Shown: positions 6,088 to 9,242 of the stretch, one piece after another
Layout of the letters: each line of letters opens with the position of its first letter
How positions within the stretch are numbered: the stretch's first letter is position 1
Assembly: GCA_002437735.1 (NCBI GenBank)
Contig: DJRC01000050.1
Location: forward strand, 1 to 9,242
Source: Oscillospiraceae bacterium UBA6370
GTDB taxonomy: Bacteria > Bacillota > Clostridia > Oscillospirales > Oscillospiraceae
Direction: 5' to 3'
Length of the DNA: 9,242 nt
Translations under genes and position numbers: made by a program
Notes under the pieces: model-generated
Told to the model about the DNA's origin: nothing
Databases searched by the model: none
Seen by the model: the letters and a program-made list of their open reading frames with translations, nothing else

Positions 6088-7383
6088 TCAGTTCAAGGCG
6101 TCCTTTTTCGGCCATCTTTCCTGAAGCAGGCTCGTCTTCAGACCTGTTTCGTTCGGCTCAAAGCACTCGGCAAGAATTTCCCAGCCGAGGTCCAGCGCTT
6201 CCTCCAGAGGGATGTTCACGCTTAGGTCCATCAGCTTCGTTTCAAAGAGGTGGCCGTACTTGAGCAGCTTCTCGTCCCATTCGGACATCATGAAGCCCAT
6301 GGACTTCTTCTCAAGGCTTTCCTTGTAGGCGCTGTATAGGCGAATCATGCCGTCCATTAGGGCACGGTGGTCGCTGCGCGTCGTGCCGTTGACGTTCTGC
6401 TTGAGACGTGAGAGCGAGCCGAACGGCTCGATGTGGCCGTTTTTGAGGTAATACTGGCCCTCGGTGATATAGCCCGTGTTGTCCGGCACGGGGTGGGTGA
6501 CGTCGTCACCGGGCATCGTAGTGACGCCGAGGATGGTGATGGAGCCCGCGCCCTCGAAGTCGACCGCCTTCTCATAGCGCGAGGCAAGGCAGCTGTATAG
6601 GTCGCCGGGGTAGCCGCGGTTGGACGGCACCTGCTCCATCGTGATGGCCATTTCCTTCTGCGCGTCGGCGAAGTTGGTCATGTCGGTCAGCAGCACAAGC
6701 ACGCGCTTGCCGGCAAGGGCGAACTGCTCCGCCACGGCGAGCGACAGGTCGGGCACGAGCGTACATTCCACCGTCGGGTCGGACGCCGTGTGGACGAACA
6801 TGACCGTGCGGCCCATCGCGCCGCTCTTTTCGAGCGTGTCGCGGAAGAAGAGATAGTCGTCGTATTTCAGGCCCATGCCGCCGAGGACGATGACGTCGAC
6901 CTCCGCCTGCATGGCGATGCGGGCGAGCAGTTGGTTGTAGGGCTCGCCGGAAACGGAGAAGATGGGCAGCTTTTGGCTCTCAACGAGGGTGTTGAACACG
7001 TCGATCATCGGGATGCCGGTGCGGATCATGCGCTTGGGCACGATGCGCTTGGCGGGGTTGACGGAGGGTCCGCCGATGGGGATCATATTTTCGCTCAGCG
7101 CGGGGCCGTTGTCGCGCGGCACGCCCGCGCCGTCGAACACGCGCCCGAGCAGGTCGTCGGAAAACGAGACCATCATGGGCCGCCCGAGGAAGCGCACGGT
7201 GTCGGTCGTGCTGACGCCCTGCGTGCCGGCGAAGACTTGCAGGGAGACGAGGTCGCCGCCGAGCTTGATGACGCTCGCGTAGCTCTCGCCGACGAGGGCA
7301 AGGTCGCCGCTGCGCACGCCCGAGGCGCGCACGGTCACGACGTTGCCGACAATAGATTCGATCTTGGTGTAAACCTTCTGCAT
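6088..7383 (-). CDS. ntpB: V-type ATPase subunit B, non-catalytic head subunit (431 aa)
   Basis: Forms the A3B3 hexamer with NtpA and supplies the arginine finger to the catalytic site. It has an N-terminal beta-barrel (about 1-75), a nucleotide-binding-fold centre (about 76-330) and a C-terminal helical domain. Shared motifs include GRVFDGAG (80-87), LLTDMTNFADAQKE (231-244), PSNRGYPGDLYS (253-264), HPVPDNTGYITEGQ (297-310) and SLSRLK, where R326 matches the E. hirae arginine finger R350. The degenerate P-loop, GSGLPH in the usual subunit, reads VSGEPY here (144-149). The frame is about 30 residues shorter than the usual 455-465, with short loops around 312-334. The start at 7383 has AAGGAGG overlapping the ntpA stop, which is 13 nt upstream. 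It is a divergent but intact-looking B subunit. Confidence 0.97.
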   Translation of the reverse strand: MQKVYTKIESIVGNVVTVRASGVRSGDLALVGESYASVIKLGGDLVSLQVFAGTQGVSTTDTVRFLGRPMMVSFSDDLLGRVFDGAGVPRDNGPALSENMIPIGGPSVNPAKRIVPKRMIRTGIPMIDVFNTLVESQKLPIFSVSGEPYNQLLARIAMQAEVDVIVLGGMGLKYDDYLFFRDTLEKSGAMGRTVMFVHTASDPTVECTLVPDLSLAVAEQFALAGKRVLVLLTDMTNFADAQKEMAITMEQVPSNRGYPGDLYSCLASRYEKAVDFEGAGSITILGVTTMPGDDVTHPVPDNTGYITEGQYYLKNGHIEPFGSLSRLKQNVNGTTRSDHRALMDGMIRLYSAYKESLEKKSMGFMMSEWDEKLLKYGHLFETKLMDLSVNIPLEEALDLGWEILAECFEPNETGLKTSLLQERWPKKDALN

Positions 7384-7396
7384 TCTGAAACCCTCC

Positions 7397-9127
7397 TTAA
7401 CCCGTTACCTTGCTCCGGTAAAGGTCCGTGAGCTTCGTTTCCTGCGCCGCAAATTCCGGCGTGCCGTAGACCGTGCCGTGCCAGTCGAGAAATTCCTGAC
7501 GCACCTGATTGAAGAAGGCGCGGATCTCCTTTTTGTCGCTGAGCGCGTAATCGCGCGTGAGCACGTCGTAGAGCACGTTGAACTCGTGCGCCTGACGCTC
7601 CGGCTCGCAGGCCGCGTCGATGGGATCGAAGGAGTTCTGCTGCAGGTACACGGCGTCGAGCAGCTCGCCCTTCTGGTAGATGATGTAGTCCTCGGCCGAG
7701 GTGCCCTCTTCACCGATAACCTTCATCATCTGGTTGATCTCGCTGCTGCGGCGGAGGATGCCGCGGGCCTCCTCCACACGCGCCATGTCCACCACGCCCT
7801 GATACTTCGACCAGGAATCAATGGGATGGATGGAGGGGTACTTGCGCGCGTCGGAGCGCTCGCGGGAGAGGCCGTGGAACGCGCCGACGACCTTGAGCGT
7901 CGCCTGCGTGACCGGCTCTTCAAAGTTGCCACCCGCGGGAGAGACCGTGCCGCCGATGGTGACGGAGGCGATCCTGCCGTTTCTCAGGCGGACCTTGCCC
8001 GCGCGCTCATAGAACGCGGCGATGACGGATTCGAGGTAGGCGGGGAAGGCTTCCTCGCCGGGGATCTCCTCCAGTCGGCCGCTCATCTCGCGCATGGCCT
8101 GCGCCCAGCGGCTCGTGGAGTCCGCCAGCAGCAGGACGTTGAGCCCCATCTGGCGGTAATATTCTGCCATCGTCACCGCCGTGTACACGGACGCTTCACG
8201 CGCCGCGACCGGCATGGACGAGGTGTTGCAGATGATGATGGTGCGCTCCATCAGCGAGCGGCCCGTGCGCGGGTCGGTCAGCTCGGGGAATTCCTTGAGC
8301 ACCTCCACGACCTCGCCGGCGCGCTCGCCGCAGGCGGCAACGATGACGATGTCGACGTCGGCGTTCTTCGCCTCCATATGCTGCAGCACGGTCTTGCCCG
8401 CGCCGAACGGGCCGGGCACGCAGAAGGTGCCGCCCTTGGCGACCGGCAGGAAGGTGTCGATGCAGCGGATCTTGGTCACCAGTGTCTCGTCGGGACGCAG
8501 ACGCTCCTCATAGCAGCGGATGGGCTGCTTGACCGGCCAGGAAAAGACCATGCTCAGCGCCTTCTCCTCGCCCGCGCTGTTTTCCAGCACCGCGACGGTG
8601 GAGCGGACGTGATAGCTGCCCTTTTCCTTCACGCTCTTCACGCGCCAACCCTCGTCCTTGAGGTCGAAGGGCGTCATGATGAGGTGTGTGAACTGTCCCT
8701 CCGGCACGCTGCCGACCGCGTCGCCCGCGAGCACGGCGTCGCCGGGCTTGACGAGCGGAGTAAACTCCCATTCCTTGTCGGGGATGGGGTCAAGGTATAC
8801 GCCGCGCTCGAGGAAGAAGCCGCATTGCTCGGCAAGCTTCGGCAGAGGATTCTGCAAGCCGTCGTACACCTGCGTCAGAAGGCCGGGGCCGAGCTCGACG
8901 CTCAGCAGCTCGCCGGTCAGCTCGACCTCGTCGCCGACCTGAATGCCGTTGGTCATTTCATAGATCTGCATACTCACGGCGTCGCCGCTGATGCGGATGA
9001 CCTCGCCCTTGAGGCGGTCATTGCCGATCTTGACGAAGCCGACTTCGTTTTTTCGAACGGAGCCCGAGAACCTTGCCGAGACAAGGTTGCCGTTGACTCC
9101 GGTCACATAGCCTGTCACTTTCTCCAT
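7397..9127 (-). CDS. ntpA: V-type ATPase subunit A, catalytic (576 aa)
   Basis: Hydrolyses ATP (or makes it, in reverse) in the A3B3 head and so drives the rotor. It has an N-terminal barrel (about 1-70), a non-homologous bulge region (about 110-200), a P-loop GPFGAGKTV (239-247, K245 and T246), a catalytic-glutamate motif CGERAGE (266-272, E268), a Walker B region LLLADSTSRWAQAM (332-345, D336), and SGRLEEIPGEEAFPAYL at 349-365. Most A subunits have GSGKT and GERGNE, so A243 and AG at 270-271 are variants; the ATP-contacting lysine and glutamate are kept. I recall GERAGE from chlamydial A subunits. The start at 9127 has GGGAG 6 nt upstream and lies 18 nt after the preceding stop. Length is slightly under the 585-600 of the Enterococcus type. 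Confidence 0.98.
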   Translation of the reverse strand: MEKVTGYVTGVNGNLVSARFSGSVRKNEVGFVKIGNDRLKGEVIRISGDAVSMQIYEMTNGIQVGDEVELTGELLSVELGPGLLTQVYDGLQNPLPKLAEQCGFFLERGVYLDPIPDKEWEFTPLVKPGDAVLAGDAVGSVPEGQFTHLIMTPFDLKDEGWRVKSVKEKGSYHVRSTVAVLENSAGEEKALSMVFSWPVKQPIRCYEERLRPDETLVTKIRCIDTFLPVAKGGTFCVPGPFGAGKTVLQHMEAKNADVDIVIVAACGERAGEVVEVLKEFPELTDPRTGRSLMERTIIICNTSSMPVAAREASVYTAVTMAEYYRQMGLNVLLLADSTSRWAQAMREMSGRLEEIPGEEAFPAYLESVIAAFYERAGKVRLRNGRIASVTIGGTVSPAGGNFEEPVTQATLKVVGAFHGLSRERSDARKYPSIHPIDSWSKYQGVVDMARVEEARGILRRSSEINQMMKVIGEEGTSAEDYIIYQKGELLDAVYLQQNSFDPIDAACEPERQAHEFNVLYDVLTRDYALSDKKEIRAFFNQVRQEFLDWHGTVYGTPEFAAQETKLTDLYRSKVTG

Positions 9128-9145
9128 TTCGTTTCTCCCGTTTTC

Positions 9146-9242
9146 TTATAGGCTGAATATCTGCTGGCGGACCTGTCCGAGCAGAGTGTCGAAGGCGGCC
9201 TTGCCCTCGTCATGGCGGAAGACGCGCTGCCGTTCGAGCAGC
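9146..9242 (-). CDS. 3' end of upstream V-ATPase operon gene (partial)
   Basis: The last 31 codons of a gene that starts beyond the right edge. It ends with TAA at 9148-9146, 18 nt before ntpA, so it is in the same operon. The visible tail contains FDTLLGQVRQQIFSL, a helical charged end. This resembles the C-terminus of the peripheral-stalk subunit E. In spirochaete and chlamydia operons, however, a poorly characterised protein (DUF2764 type) lies between E and A, and it is the other candidate. The sequence here is too short to decide. Confidence 0.7.
   Translation of the reverse strand, partial: LLERQRVFRHDEGKAAFDTLLGQVRQQIFSL

Noticed and set aside
7478..9151. 557-aa plus-strand open frame opposite ntpA
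   Set aside because: It is exactly antisense to a gene with a full set of ATPase motifs. Its composition (long runs rich in H, V, D, A, R, L) is typical of a reversed GC-rich frame, and it has no recognisable domain.

Overview
The window shows a GC-rich bacterial locus in which every well-supported gene lies on the minus strand, so transcription runs from right to left. It suggests a high-GC Clostridia member (Oscillospiraceae/Ruminococcaceae-like). The reasons are Gram-positive-type ribosome binding sites (AGGAGG, GAGGAG), sigma-A-like promoters, short U-tract terminators, a bacterial V-type ATPase beside purine genes, and a PurA variant that I associate with this group. No finer taxonomic call can be made from the sequence alone.

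Right part (9242 to about 3121): the distal part of a V-type (V/A-type) ATPase operon. In transcription order it holds the last 31 codons of an unidentified gene, then ntpA (catalytic A), ntpB (non-catalytic B), ntpD (rotor shaft), ntpI (membrane stator/ion channel) and ntpK (membrane rotor ring). Gaps are 10 to 22 nt and ntpD/ntpI overlap by 4 nt, so one transcript is very likely. A hairpin with a U-tract ends the operon. The order A-B-D-I-K, the compact B (431 aa) and I (608 aa) subunits and several motif variants match the spirochaete/chlamydia lineage of V-ATPases as I remember it, rather than the Enterococcus order I-K-E-C-F-A-B-D. Subunit K keeps most of the sodium ligands known from Enterococcus hirae NtpK.

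Middle (about 2896-3182): an AT-richer intergenic region. It carries the operon terminator, a likely purA promoter with a perfect TATAAT, an imperfect palindrome that could be an operator, and a possible plus-strand small ORF (37 aa, TTG start) with its own extended -10 promoter and ribosome binding site.

Left part (2895 to 1): purA and purB, which together convert IMP to AMP. purA ends in a strong hairpin terminator. purB has its own near-consensus promoter (TGGACA-17-TACAAT) and its own terminator. The tail of the purB terminator overlaps another near-consensus promoter (TTGACT-16-TACAAT, extended -10) pointing out of the window; the 42 nt after it contain no visible start codon with a ribosome binding site.

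No mobile element, CRISPR array, tRNA or rRNA was seen. Several long plus-strand open frames are antisense shadows of the GC-rich genes.
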